From a virus: DNA of 46,290 nt. Below the pieces are notes generated by a model that was not told where the DNA came from, searched no databases, and worked only from the letters and a program-made list of their open reading frames with translations. Positions 30,600 through 39,298 of this stretch are shown piece by piece. The DNA lies in IMG/VR virus record IMGVR_UViG_3300046516_001159, positions 1-46,290 of that record; one strand, given 5' to 3'. Numbering within the stretch: the first letter of the stretch is position 1; every line of letters begins with the position of its first letter. A program made the translations under genes and the position numbers.

Positions 30600-31109
30600 T
30601 TAGGGCCAGGTGATGCCCGCCAGAATCGCGTCGATCGCAGCTTTACTTCCGGCGGCCATCACTGCGGCCACCTTCACGACCCGCACCGCTTCGATCGCGG
30701 CCAGGCCCGTCTTGAGCGTCTCGAGCTCGGTGCGGACGTTGGTGCCCACCAGCACGAGGCTCGCGCCCGTCGTGCCGATCTCGGCCGCCAGCATCTTGTA
30801 GTGGTCGTTGGTCGGGCTTCCGTCCGTCGCGATCGCGGTGGCCTCCGCGTAGCGCAGCGCGCGCACGAGCATGGCACCCGACTGCCCGCCCTCGACCCAC
30901 TTGCCGCGCTGGCCCTCGGCCGCCGTGTTGACCGTGGCGACGGCGCCGAGCTGGTAGCCGTCGAACGAGATCGCGTAGGCAGCGGTCGGCGTGTTGGGCA
31001 CCGCGAGCCACGCCTGGTATGCCTGCCAGTCGCGGTTGGCGGCGTTGTTCGGGATGTACGTGCCGTCGTCGCGGAGCACGCCACCGGTGGTGAGCTGGTA
31101 GTTGACCAT
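30600..31109 (-). CDS. Tail fibre-associated hypothetical protein
   Basis: 169 residues. The N-terminal 'GVLRDDGTYIPNNAANRDWQ' followed by 'AYQAWLAVPNTP' is a motif seen at the end of fibre proteins and in small proteins next to fibres. The C-terminal half is Ala/Val-rich and helical ('TELETLKTGLAAIEAVRVVK'). A structural or fibre-assembly role is likely, but no named family is certain. Confidence 0.5.
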   Translation of the reverse strand: MVNYQLTTGGVLRDDGTYIPNNAANRDWQAYQAWLAVPNTPTAAYAISFDGYQLGAVATVNTAAEGQRGKWVEGGQSGAMLVRALRYAEATAIATDGSPTNDHYKMLAAEIGTTGASLVLVGTNVRTELETLKTGLAAIEAVRVVKVAAVMAAGSKAAIDAILAGITWP

Positions 31110-31114
31110 GAGGG

Positions 31115-32308
31115 TTAGAGCTCCGCGTCAGCGGCCCACTGGGCCTGGAAACACATGAAGGGACCGTTCACCGGCGCGCCCAGCAGGGGATAGCCCGTGC
31201 TGTTCTCGGTCGTGGACAGGATGCCCGTGACCGCTTGGTTCGTTCCTGCCGGCGTGCCCGAGTTGTCCCACGACACCTGGCCGGCCACGTTCGGCGAAGG
31301 CCCGCCGCCCGACCAGAACGTGATCGCAGGCACGGTCCGCTTGCGCACCTTGAAGGTCGCCTTGATCGCGCGCTGGTCGAAAGACGTGACGACGATCGCG
31401 CCGGCGAGGCCCGCGGTGCCCGCGGCGATCGTGTCCGGTGCGGAGCCTTCGTAGTAGCGCTGCGCCAGCGCGAGCTCGAGACCCGGCGCACGGCGCTCGA
31501 AGGGCGTGCCCGTCGAGCCGTCCTCGACCTGGAACGTCGCGACGTCGAGCGCAAACGTGACCCCGTTGGGGAGGATGAGCTGGACCTGGAGGTTCGAGCC
31601 GGGCCCGATCGTCTTGCCCGCGACGGACGCCGGCGTGAACGTGGCCGTGTACTTCAGCCAGCCCGTTCCGATCGCGCACGGCACCTGAGTGAGCGCCACG
31701 GGGCTCGAGCCGCCCGAGCCGAACTTTTGCGCGACCTCGAGGTTGACGGTGATCGGCGCCGTGGCCTTTGCGTAGAACGAGACCGTGACCGGGCTGCCGC
31801 TGTAGCGGCTCACGTCCTCGATGCGTTGCCCGAAGCGCGGAGCGCCCGCCGTCGAGCTCGCGGTCTGCACGATGTGGCAGTAGTACACGGGCAAACCCGG
31901 CACGGCGGTCTGGCCCGCTGTGAATGCCGTCTGTTGCAGCGTGGCAGCGCCCGTGCCGCCCGTCGTGCCGTCCGACTGATAGAACCAGCGGTCGACCGTG
32001 TAGACCTCGCCCGCGGCGCCGGCGACTGAATAGGAGCCGCCCAGGCCCTTGCGCTGCGAGACCTCGAAGCTGCCGTTGATCAGCAGGTTGCGGAGGCCAG
32101 CGCGGCCGCCGGAGAGCACGGCCAGCGCAGCGACGATCTGCGCGTTGTTGTTCTTGTCGGGAGTGACGCCCGCTGCGCTCAAGATGTTGAGCAGCTCGAG
32201 CATCATCGTGTTCATGAACTGGGCCGGGACGATCGTGCCGTCCACGCCCGCAGCTTGACCGTCCGTGAAGAGCCCGCCGACCGAGGTCGGATTGTCGATT
32301 TGATACAT
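31115..32308 (-). CDS. Tail fibre with carbohydrate-binding module
   Basis: 397 residues. The N-terminus 'GGLFTDGQAAGVDGTIVPAQ' then 'FMNTMMLELLNILSAAGVTP' is typical of tail fibres that attach to Mu-like baseplates. 'LLINGSFEVSQRKG' followed by 'VDRWFYQSDG' begins a carbohydrate-binding jelly-roll that runs to about residue 270 ('ATFQVEDGSTGTPFERR'). The end is a further beta domain. It should recognise the host surface. Confidence 0.75.
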   Translation of the reverse strand: MYQIDNPTSVGGLFTDGQAAGVDGTIVPAQFMNTMMLELLNILSAAGVTPDKNNNAQIVAALAVLSGGRAGLRNLLINGSFEVSQRKGLGGSYSVAGAAGEVYTVDRWFYQSDGTTGGTGAATLQQTAFTAGQTAVPGLPVYYCHIVQTASSTAGAPRFGQRIEDVSRYSGSPVTVSFYAKATAPITVNLEVAQKFGSGGSSPVALTQVPCAIGTGWLKYTATFTPASVAGKTIGPGSNLQVQLILPNGVTFALDVATFQVEDGSTGTPFERRAPGLELALAQRYYEGSAPDTIAAGTAGLAGAIVVTSFDQRAIKATFKVRKRTVPAITFWSGGGPSPNVAGQVSWDNSGTPAGTNQAVTGILSTTENSTGYPLLGAPVNGPFMCFQAQWAADAEL

Positions 32309-32362
32309 GCGCGCCGTCTCCTGTCCTCATCCTCCAGGTTGGGCGTTTGCCCGGTCAATAGG

Positions 32363-35300
32363 TCACACCACGGTGATGGCCGGAGTGTTGAGCGTGACGC
32401 GTGCGGACGGAGGCGTCAGGATCAGGGCTCGGACGACACTCGGAACGAGCAGCGTGACGCGCGCAGGCGTCGGCGAGAGCGTGAGCTGCATCGAGACCGT
32501 TCCGCCCTTCGCGACGAGCTTGATGGCCGTCGGGTCGGGTTGGAGCACGATCGAGTAGATGAACAGCGCGAGCATGTGCGCCGGCTTGGCCCGGTTGATC
32601 GCGCACTCGAGGAGCGCGTTGGAGTAGGTCGCCAGGTTCTCGCCCGTGCGGCCAGCGCCCGTCCTGAAATAGTGCGGCTGGGAGGGTGCCCCAACCACGG
32701 CGAACGCATAAGGCCATCCGGTCGAGTAGCCCAGGTTCTGCCCGGTGCGGCTCTGCCCGCATCGGAACGGAGCGCCCGGGTTGTACATGTGCTGCCCGGT
32801 GCGGCTGTGCCCGCAACGGAACGCGGAGTACTCGACGATGTCGACCGTGAAGCCGAGCGACAGAGCCAGCGCCTTCATGAACGCCGGCGATTGGCCGCCC
32901 TGCTTCGTGAGCCGCGCCACGATCGCAGCGCGGCGCTGCGCGATCGATTGCACGACGTTCGAGCAGTTGTCGGGGAGCCCGAGCGCTGCCTCCCAGTCGG
33001 TCAGCATCTCGTTCGTGGTGCGCGGATCCGCTTCGCGCTTCAGATCGAGCGCGCGCTGCTCGAGCTCGGCGAGCTCGTCGGCGAAGCCCTCGAGGAGATG
33101 CGTGAGCACAGACTCGGGCGCTCTGTTCCACGCGCGGCCGAGCGGCAAGAGCGCTTGCAGCATCGCGAGCGATTGCCCGGGGAGATCTCCATCACCGCCC
33201 TCGTCCGCCGGCGGATAGACGGACGGCCGTGCTACGAAGTCGAACCCGGCGTCGAGCTCGGCGGATGCTGTTGGTGTAGCTTCCGCAGGCGCTTCGAAGT
33301 CGAACCCAGCGTCGAGCTCGGCTTCGGCTTCCACCGTCGCAAACGACACGCTCTGAAAGGGCACCATCAGGCGTACCCCCGCGACACCTGGATGGATGAC
33401 GATATTCCCCGTCGTCGCGGACACTGAAATGGAAGGAGCGGCCACGACGATTGCCGTCGGGCTCGGGAGGAGAGTACGCGTGCTCGTGTCGAGCGTGATG
33501 TCCGGTGTCTTGATCCGAATGCCCGTCACTCCGGGCGTCAGGGTCAGGGTGGGCACGCTGGCGACGGCGTCCTCGGGGATGTAGCCCGTGGCGTCGAAGG
33601 CCATCGCGAACGCGGTCAAGCCCAGCGTGAACTCGCCCTGCGTGTAGGGGTTCGTGTCGAAGCTGATGATCTGCAGGACGCGCGCGGTCAGCGAGAGCAG
33701 CGTCGAGCTCGGCCATTGGTGCGGCGCGATCCCGAGCTGCTTGATCTTGTTGAGATCGCTCGTCTGGCCCGTGAGCCGCCAGAGCATCACGAGCATGTGC
33801 GGCGAGTACGTGATTCCGATTCCGCCGCCCAGGTACCAGCGGTTGTCGAGCACGTTCGGGTTCGCGAGCACGTCGAAGAACGTGAGCACCGTTCCGCCGT
33901 TCGGGATGCCGCTGCCTGGCGGGCCCGTGCACGTGGACGTGTACTTCGCAGGCCCGTGCGCGCGGTCGAGCGGATCCGGCGGCCCGCCGTTCTGCGGCGT
34001 CTGGTACTCGCTCGGCGACCAGCGCAGCGTCACGCCGTCGGCCTTGTAGGGCTTCATGATCTCGCGCAGGAACTTCACCATCGGCGCGCGCGCTTGGCTG
34101 AAGCCGACGTCGCCGGCGAGCTTGAGCTGGCGGCAGATGCAGAAGAGACCGTGCAGGAAGAGGTCCGCTTGGATGTCGGTCGAGAAGACTTCCTCCTCCG
34201 CCGGCGCAGCGTGCGTCGGGTCGCCCGGATCACTGGGCGGCGTCCACGCCTCGGAGTCGATGAAGATGCCCTGCTGCCCGCTCCACGATTGGCGGCCGTG
34301 CGCGCCGCTCGGTGACACGTCCGCGATGTACGTGTCGTGCATCATCTTCAAGCGCGGCAAGAGCCGAGCTCGCGTGGCGGTGTCGCCGAACGCGAACGAG
34401 AGCGCATACGACTCCGCCACCCAGCCCGCCTCGCGCCCGAGCCACACCATGGCCTTCTGCGGGTTCGCTTGGCACAGCGACTTGAAGTCCTTCAGGCTCT
34501 GATAGTTGCCCGGCGGGAAGTAGATGTTCTCGAGCGCGCCGACCTCGCTCCACGCGTAGGCCGCGTTCTCGCACATCATGTGGCAGTCATCGATCGCCAC
34601 GAGGTCGCCGAGCTGGTAGGCGAGGATCTTGATCCGGTTGAGGTGCTGGATGTAGTGCGAGCCCGCGAAGCGCGGCCGCCACTTCTGCAGGTCCTGCTCG
34701 AAGGAGCACGAGCCCGACATCAGCGGCTTGGCGTACGGCACCGGGTCCTGACCCGTGGTGCCCTGCCCGGGGATGGCGTCGGAGAGCCCAGGGATGCCCG
34801 AGCTGTTCGTCCCGGAGTAGCCCTGGACGTTGTAGTGGAACGGCATGCGCCCGGCCGGGTTCGGGTTGCCGTTTTGGAAGTTGTTCTCCGGGCAGATCCC
34901 GTTCGGATTCTGCGGCCACCCGAAGCCGATCGCTGCCTGGCCGAACTCGACCGTCGTCACCGGACGGCCCGTGGTCTTCTGCAAGCACCAGTAGCCCGAG
35001 CCCTCCATCGCGTGGTCGTGGAAGAGCCGCCAGTACAGCATCGCTTTCGTGCCGATCGCCATGCCCGGATCGGGCGCGGTGCCCGTCACACCCGGAGGCA
35101 GCGCGTTCCAATCACCGATCGGACGGAACGGGCCCAGCGGCGCGCGCCAGAAATCGCCGTAGGGCGAGGTGTTGTCCGCGTTCGGATCGAACTGCCCGGT
35201 GTTGCTGCGCGTGAGCAGCGTGTTGTAGGCGTTGCCGAGGTTGGTGTTCAGCCCAGCGAAGCCGCCCGCGTAAGCGCTCGGGTAGTCGAGGTTCGCGGCC

Positions 35301-36133
35301 ATCGAGCCGTGCGCCATGTACGTCTCGGTGTTGAGGTACGAGCGGCCGGAGAGCACGACGCCGTGGCCCTTGAGCACGAGCAAGGCCTGCGCTTCGGCGA
35401 TCGGCGTGGTGTTCGGGTAGATCACGAAGCGGCGCACGTAGCCCATGCGCGGCAGGTGGAGATTGCCGTTGCCGTTCCAGAACGGCCGCTCGAACAGGAC
35501 CGAGTAGCCCGCGGGCAGGTTCAGCGTCGTGCCGTTGAAGTAGATGCGCCCGTAGAAGCTCGAGGGCGAGATGATCGAGTCAGCCGCGCCGTAGTGCGAG
35601 ACGGTGATGCTCGCGTTGGTGACGCGGATCGCGCCCATCATGCAGGGCGTGTCGTCGCGGAACGCGAGGTAGGTGTGCACGCCGTGCACCTTCTGCGGAT
35701 CCCCGAAGAGATCGAGGTCCGCGGCGTTCGACGTGTGCGTCCAGCGGCGCACCTCGCGGAAGCCGGCGCTGTCGCGCAGCACGTCCTCGACTGCCTGGTT
35801 GCCGATCGATGCGACATACGTGGCGCCGGTCTGGCCGGTGACGTTGAGCCGCGCGGAGAGCAGGTTCGGGACCACGCCCGTGTAAGCGACCTCGGCCGTG
35901 GCAGGACCGCCGTAGCCGATGTCCCACGTCACCGTGCCGGCGTTCGCGGCGCCGTTGGTGCGCACCGAGCAGAACCACACGCGATCGTCGATGCGGAAGC
36001 GCGAGACGCGCTGGCCGGTCGCGACGAGCACCCAATCGGTCGTCAGGTCCGAAGGGATGACCGGCTGCACCCACGTGAGCCGGTAGTTTGCGTGCGCGGG
36101 CGCATCGACCGTGACCGTGGAGAGGATCGACAT
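32363..36133 (-). CDS. Depolymerase-like fibre fused to Mu gp48-like baseplate domain
   Basis: 1256 residues, one uninterrupted frame. Residues 1 to about 850 resemble large polysaccharide lyases: a beta-rich N-part and an alpha/alpha-toroid-like part ('WVAESYALSFAFGDTATRAR', 'VKFLREIMKPYKADGVTL'). About 858-930 contains three LTPxPTAI-type repeats. About 950-985 holds two copies of 'AELDAGFDF'. About 990-1190 is a gp48/DUF2313 domain ('MLQALLPLGRAWNRAPESV', and the triple 'FRCGxSRTGQ' motif). Three more repeats end the protein. gp48 normally stands alone between baseplate J and fibre. It follows the baseplate J and Gp80-like genes as expected. Confidence 0.8.
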   Translation of the reverse strand: MSILSTVTVDAPAHANYRLTWVQPVIPSDLTTDWVLVATGQRVSRFRIDDRVWFCSVRTNGAANAGTVTWDIGYGGPATAEVAYTGVVPNLLSARLNVTGQTGATYVASIGNQAVEDVLRDSAGFREVRRWTHTSNAADLDLFGDPQKVHGVHTYLAFRDDTPCMMGAIRVTNASITVSHYGAADSIISPSSFYGRIYFNGTTLNLPAGYSVLFERPFWNGNGNLHLPRMGYVRRFVIYPNTTPIAEAQALLVLKGHGVVLSGRSYLNTETYMAHGSMAANLDYPSAYAGGFAGLNTNLGNAYNTLLTRSNTGQFDPNADNTSPYGDFWRAPLGPFRPIGDWNALPPGVTGTAPDPGMAIGTKAMLYWRLFHDHAMEGSGYWCLQKTTGRPVTTVEFGQAAIGFGWPQNPNGICPENNFQNGNPNPAGRMPFHYNVQGYSGTNSSGIPGLSDAIPGQGTTGQDPVPYAKPLMSGSCSFEQDLQKWRPRFAGSHYIQHLNRIKILAYQLGDLVAIDDCHMMCENAAYAWSEVGALENIYFPPGNYQSLKDFKSLCQANPQKAMVWLGREAGWVAESYALSFAFGDTATRARLLPRLKMMHDTYIADVSPSGAHGRQSWSGQQGIFIDSEAWTPPSDPGDPTHAAPAEEEVFSTDIQADLFLHGLFCICRQLKLAGDVGFSQARAPMVKFLREIMKPYKADGVTLRWSPSEYQTPQNGGPPDPLDRAHGPAKYTSTCTGPPGSGIPNGGTVLTFFDVLANPNVLDNRWYLGGGIGITYSPHMLVMLWRLTGQTSDLNKIKQLGIAPHQWPSSTLLSLTARVLQIISFDTNPYTQGEFTLGLTAFAMAFDATGYIPEDAVASVPTLTLTPGVTGIRIKTPDITLDTSTRTLLPSPTAIVVAAPSISVSATTGNIVIHPGVAGVRLMVPFQSVSFATVEAEAELDAGFDFEAPAEATPTASAELDAGFDFVARPSVYPPADEGGDGDLPGQSLAMLQALLPLGRAWNRAPESVLTHLLEGFADELAELEQRALDLKREADPRTTNEMLTDWEAALGLPDNCSNVVQSIAQRRAAIVARLTKQGGQSPAFMKALALSLGFTVDIVEYSAFRCGHSRTGQHMYNPGAPFRCGQSRTGQNLGYSTGWPYAFAVVGAPSQPHYFRTGAGRTGENLATYSNALLECAINRAKPAHMLALFIYSIVLQPDPTAIKLVAKGGTVSMQLTLSPTPARVTLLVPSVVRALILTPPSARVTLNTPAITVV
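33235..33322. repeat. 28-base direct repeat, 60-base period
   Basis: 33235..33262 and 33295..33322 differ at one base in 28. They encode the duplicated 'AELDAGFDF' peptide in the 1256-residue protein, just before its gp48-like domain. This is a recent in-frame duplication. Confidence 0.8.
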
Positions 36134-36137
36134 AGCT

Positions 36138-36563
36138 TCACACCGTGTTCTTCAGGATGACCGTTCCAGCCTCGAGACGCACGACCCAGCCCGGCGCCGC
36201 GTTGGTGATGGGCGTCACGAAGGGGTACCACCCGGCGAAGCTCGCGGGCGAGAGGTCCGTTTGGTCCCACCAGAACGTGGCGGCGACGAGCGGCACGCTC
36301 GGTGTGCCCCAATCCGCAACGGCAACGACGGGGAAGACGATCGGCAGCGCGTTCACGAGGTACGAGGGCACGTACACGCCCCACACGTTCGGCCCGGTCT
36401 GCACGCGCTGATAGTTGTTGCCGGCGCCGGGTTCCGTGACGTTCGCGGCCGACTTGTCCGGCATCGTCGACGTGAGGCCGATGCTCATCGGCTTGAACGC
36501 CCACTGCGTCTTGCCCGTGCTGTGCTCGAAGATCCGCTGCTCGTGCGTGTAGGAGAAGGGCAT
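36138..36563 (-). CDS. Phage tail fibre-type protein, Gp80-like
   Basis: 141 residues. 'YTHEQRIFEHSTGKTQWAFK' then 'IGLTSTMPDKSAANVTEPGA', 'FPVVAVADWGTPSVPLVAAT' and a C-terminal beta part match a widespread family of small phage tail proteins. It lies between baseplate J and the giant fibre, a usual location. Exact role unknown; probably a baseplate or fibre component. Confidence 0.65.
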   Translation of the reverse strand: MPFSYTHEQRIFEHSTGKTQWAFKPMSIGLTSTMPDKSAANVTEPGAGNNYQRVQTGPNVWGVYVPSYLVNALPIVFPVVAVADWGTPSVPLVAATFWWDQTDLSPASFAGWYPFVTPITNAAPGWVVRLEAGTVILKNTV

Positions 36564-36587
36564 AAGTGGTGCGCAGTTGGTGGCTAG

Positions 36588-37640
36588 TTAGGTCCAGGTG
36601 ATCGTGCCGAGCTGGAGGAGAGTCTTCGCCGGCGCGACGACGTTCGCGGCCGGCACCGCGATCGCGACGTCGACGATACTCGGCGTGGTCGAGATCGCTT
36701 CTTCCATGTGCGAGAGGTAGAGCGTTCCGCCCGGCTGCGCTTCCTGCAGGATGAGATCGGAGAGCGCGGCCGTGACTTCCGTGCGCAGGTCCGCCGTGTC
36801 GGGCGAGATGTGCAGCGTGATGTCGAGCGCCAGCACGAGCGGCGCCAGCACGATCACCGTCGCGCCCAGGGGCCGCACGCTGTCAATGTATGCCTTGACA
36901 GCGTCGACGTCGTCCTGCGTCGGGATCGAGCCGCCCGGTGCATCGTCGGTCGTGAAGATCACGGTCACGAAGCCAATCTCGGGCGTGAGCGGATAGACCC
37001 ACACGCGCGTGACGCCGGCGACCGACAGCGCCCACGCTTTGTAGTCGCCCGCGTTGCCTCCCGCCGGCGGCGAGCTCATGCGCGCGAGCAAGCGCACGCG
37101 CAGCTCGTCGTCCGTCTCCTGGTCGAAGCCGCCCTCGACGCCGGCTGCGGTCACTATCGCGGGGCTCTGCACGCCGAGGATGGGCGAGATCAGCGCGAGG
37201 CCCGCGCCCGCGTCCGTGTTCGCGGCGAGTCCAGCGAGGGCGGACACGATCGGAACCGTGGCGCCGCTTGCGCCGAGTACTGCGTCCGCGAGCGTGGTGA
37301 ACTCGGCCGCGTCGCTGCGGCGCAGCTGCGTGCCGTTGGGAACGGTGGCGCCGTTGGTCCCGGTGAACGTGACCACGCCCGTGGCGTAGGTGGGAGCCTT
37401 GCGCGCGATGTCGTAGAGCGACGCGAGCCCGTCGAGGTCCGTGCCCGACGCGGTGTTCGGGAAGAGCTGCTTCGCGATCGCGTCGAGGTGGCCGTGCTCG
37501 AGATGCGACGCGCCGGCGAGAACCTTGGCGAGGACGTCGAGCGGCCCGCGGCGGATCAGGGTGGTGAGCCCCATCCGGCTTGCGATCTCGGCCTTGGTGC
37601 GTGACAGGAGCTCGTCGAGAGTCGGGCGCGCGAAGGGCAT
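36588..37640 (-). CDS. Baseplate J-like protein (Mu gp47 homologue)
   Basis: 350 residues. 'PTLDELLSRTKAEIASRMG' opens the protein. 'GTDLDGLASLYDIARKAPTYATG', 'GVEGGFDQETDDELRVRLLARM' and 'GDYKAWALSVAGVTRVWVYP' are the hallmarks of the baseplate J/gp47 family. It forms the wedge arms of the contractile baseplate. It follows gp46, and a CTTGTG motif lies 20 bases before its ATG. Confidence 0.92.
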   Translation of the reverse strand: MPFARPTLDELLSRTKAEIASRMGLTTLIRRGPLDVLAKVLAGASHLEHGHLDAIAKQLFPNTASGTDLDGLASLYDIARKAPTYATGVVTFTGTNGATVPNGTQLRRSDAAEFTTLADAVLGASGATVPIVSALAGLAANTDAGAGLALISPILGVQSPAIVTAAGVEGGFDQETDDELRVRLLARMSSPPAGGNAGDYKAWALSVAGVTRVWVYPLTPEIGFVTVIFTTDDAPGGSIPTQDDVDAVKAYIDSVRPLGATVIVLAPLVLALDITLHISPDTADLRTEVTAALSDLILQEAQPGGTLYLSHMEEAISTTPSIVDVAIAVPAANVVAPAKTLLQLGTITWT

Positions 37641-37660
37641 GGCGCTACTTCAACGCGCCG

Positions 37661-37676
37661 CACTTCCCGGCACAAG
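37661..37676 (-). promoter_or_regulatory. Variant CTTGTG-YCSGGA motif upstream of baseplate J
   Basis: Minus strand CTTGTGCCGGGAAGTG, 20 bases before the ATG at 37640 in the short gap after gp46. It shares CTTGTG-CGGGAA with 3721..3739 and has the same distance to the start codon. Confidence 0.4.
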
Positions 37677-37686
37677 CCGGCGCCGC

Positions 37687-38157
37687 TCAGGTGAACGCGA
37701 GCTCGAGCGCGACGTCGCCGGCGACGAGATGCACGTCCGAGCTCGCGCGCCACAGCGCGGACCACCGCCGAGCTGTGCCGCGCTCGATCGAGACCGAGAC
37801 CTGCATCCGGCCCGGCGCCGAGTACACGGCCGTGGTCGTGATCTTCTTCGCGATGCCTTCATCGATGAGCCACGCGAGGCCCTGCTCGAACGCAGCTCGT
37901 GCCGTTCCCAGGGCCGCCGTGGTCGCTTTGGCTCGTCCGAGCGTCCACACCAGCGACCCATAGGGCTCATCGATGTCGGCCCACCAGCCGCGCCGATCCT
38001 GTTCGGTGATCGGCCGCTCGGGGTTCTCCGGGCCGAGCCCGTCCGTGAACACGGATGCGAGGCACGCGGTGGCGAGGCCTTCGTCGACACGGAGATCTCC
38101 GTTCTGGAGATCGAGGTCGCCTCCTTCGAGGCCCCAGCGCAGGGCAACGTCGCTCAC
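37687..38157 (-). CDS. Mu gp46-like baseplate protein
   Basis: 156 residues. 'MSDVALRWGLEGGDLDLQNG', 'LATACLASVFTDGLGPENPE' and 'RRGWWADIDEPYGSLVWTLGR' are diagnostic of the phage GP46 family, which takes the place of gp25-like wedge proteins. It is translationally coupled to its upstream neighbour and precedes gp47. Confidence 0.9.
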   Translation of the reverse strand: MSDVALRWGLEGGDLDLQNGDLRVDEGLATACLASVFTDGLGPENPERPITEQDRRGWWADIDEPYGSLVWTLGRAKATTAALGTARAAFEQGLAWLIDEGIAKKITTTAVYSAPGRMQVSVSIERGTARRWSALWRASSDVHLVAGDVALELAFT

Positions 38158-38480
38158 TTAATCTGCTCCCGTTTCTTGGTCGCGACCTTGGCGGATCCCG
38201 GCCCCTGCACGCCATCGACCCACCCGTCGAGGTAGCCAAACACGTGAAAGCGACACGTAGTCTTGGATGCGCCAACCGATTGAGAGTGCGCGACCGAAGC
38301 GGACATCATTCCGTCCGCTTCGATCGTGTGGTTCAACGGCGAACCAAGGATCTCGCCGCACGCGCAGCGCACGTAGACCAAACCGTCCTCGTCGATCAGC
38401 CACGCTGGCGCGATCGCACCCTCTCGCTTGGCAACCTTGAAGAGCGGGTCGAAGTCGAAGCACACACCGCTGATCGTCAT
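38154..38480 (-). CDS. Small hypothetical protein
   Basis: 108 residues from the ATG at 38478..38480 (ATGA overlap). 'DEDGLVYVRCACGEILGSPL' contains CxC and 'TTCRFHVFGYLDGWVDGV' is near the end, suggesting a zinc-stabilised fold. The family is unknown. It sits within the baseplate gene run but need not be structural. Confidence 0.6.
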   Translation of the reverse strand: MTISGVCFDFDPLFKVAKREGAIAPAWLIDEDGLVYVRCACGEILGSPLNHTIEADGMMSASVAHSQSVGASKTTCRFHVFGYLDGWVDGVQGPGSAKVATKKREQIK

Positions 38481-38746
38481 TGCTTTTTCTTCTTCTTGCG
38501 GAAGCGCGAGGCCTTCGGGCAGTCGGCGAAGTGCGACTCCATGTAGCGCTCGCCGTCCTGCACCACGGTAGACGCGATGCTCAGCGGCTGCCAGCGGTTG
38601 TTCTTGGTCGAGAGGATCCACGCGACCTCGGCACCGCACGCGGTGCACTTCGACTCGCGCGAGCCGCGCGGGCAATGGAAGTCGATGCGCTTGTGCTGGC
38701 GCGGCGGCTGGACGACTTCGGCGGTGGGCTGCTGATTCTCTTCCAT
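38477..38746 (-). CDS. Small zinc-ribbon protein
   Basis: 89 residues. 'CTACGAEVAWILSTKNNRWQ' and 'ESHFADCPKASRFRKKKKKQ' supply Cys/His ligands for one zinc and a very basic tail. It matches small phage proteins usually of unknown role. It lies ten bases after gp45 and overlaps the next gene by four. Confidence 0.65.
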   Translation of the reverse strand: MEENQQPTAEVVQPPRQHKRIDFHCPRGSRESKCTACGAEVAWILSTKNNRWQPLSIASTVVQDGERYMESHFADCPKASRFRKKKKKQ

Positions 38747-38755
38747 GTGCGGCTC

Positions 38756-39298
38756 CTACATTTCGGGCAGCGGCGGCCCCGTGGAGGGTCCGTCGTGCTC
38801 CTCGTGGACGTGAAGGTCGTAGATGGTCCGGATCTGGTCCATCGATCCGGCATTGTCCGCGACACTTCCCGACACTGCAAGATTTCCCGACATGGTCACG
38901 AGCGGCGCATCGATCTCGAGCTTGGTCGCGGCCGCCACGCGGATCACACCGCCGCGCTTTAGGTGCACCACGCTACCGAGATCGTCGTAGACCGCGACCT
39001 CGCCCGGCGCGAGGCTCTTCAGCCTGTAGCGGCGGTCGTCGACGACGAGCACGATGCCGTGGTCGCGATTGCCGCCGAGGAAGCACGCCAGAGCTTCGGC
39101 ACCCGGATGCGGGTTCGACGTCAGCCCGTACTCCTGGAAGCGCTCGACGTCGGAGCGCACCTCGCCCTTCAGGATCTGGAGCTGCAGGAGCTGCACGCGG
39201 CCCTCGTCGTTCACTTGCGCGACCACAGCTCGAGCGAGCGCGTTGAGGATCCGCTGCTGCAAGGGGCGCAGCATCGTGGCGACGTCGCTGAGCTTCAC
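38756..39298 (-). CDS. Mu gp45-like baseplate spike protein
   Basis: 180 residues from the GTG at 39296..39298 (GTGA overlap with gp44). 'LQQRILNALARAVVAQVNDE' leads into an OB-like domain ('GAEALACFLGGNRDHGIVLVV', 'DRRYRLKSLAPGEVAVYDDL'). A short beta-helix-like stem ends the protein ('KLEIDAPLVTMSGNLAVSGS'), which closes with a His-rich 'YDLHVHEEHDGPS'. This is the gpV/gp45 spike that pierces the outer membrane; the HxH motif can bind an iron at the tip. Confidence 0.88.
   Translation of the reverse strand: MKLSDVATMLRPLQQRILNALARAVVAQVNDEGRVQLLQLQILKGEVRSDVERFQEYGLTSNPHPGAEALACFLGGNRDHGIVLVVDDRRYRLKSLAPGEVAVYDDLGSVVHLKRGGVIRVAAATKLEIDAPLVTMSGNLAVSGSVADNAGSMDQIRTIYDLHVHEEHDGPSTGPPLPEM

Noticed and set aside
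38855-38895. CTTCCCGACA/TTTCCCGACA words as further copies of the regulatory motif
   Set aside because: They fall inside the gp45 coding sequence as two TCG GGA codon pairs (Ser-Gly) and have no intergenic placement.
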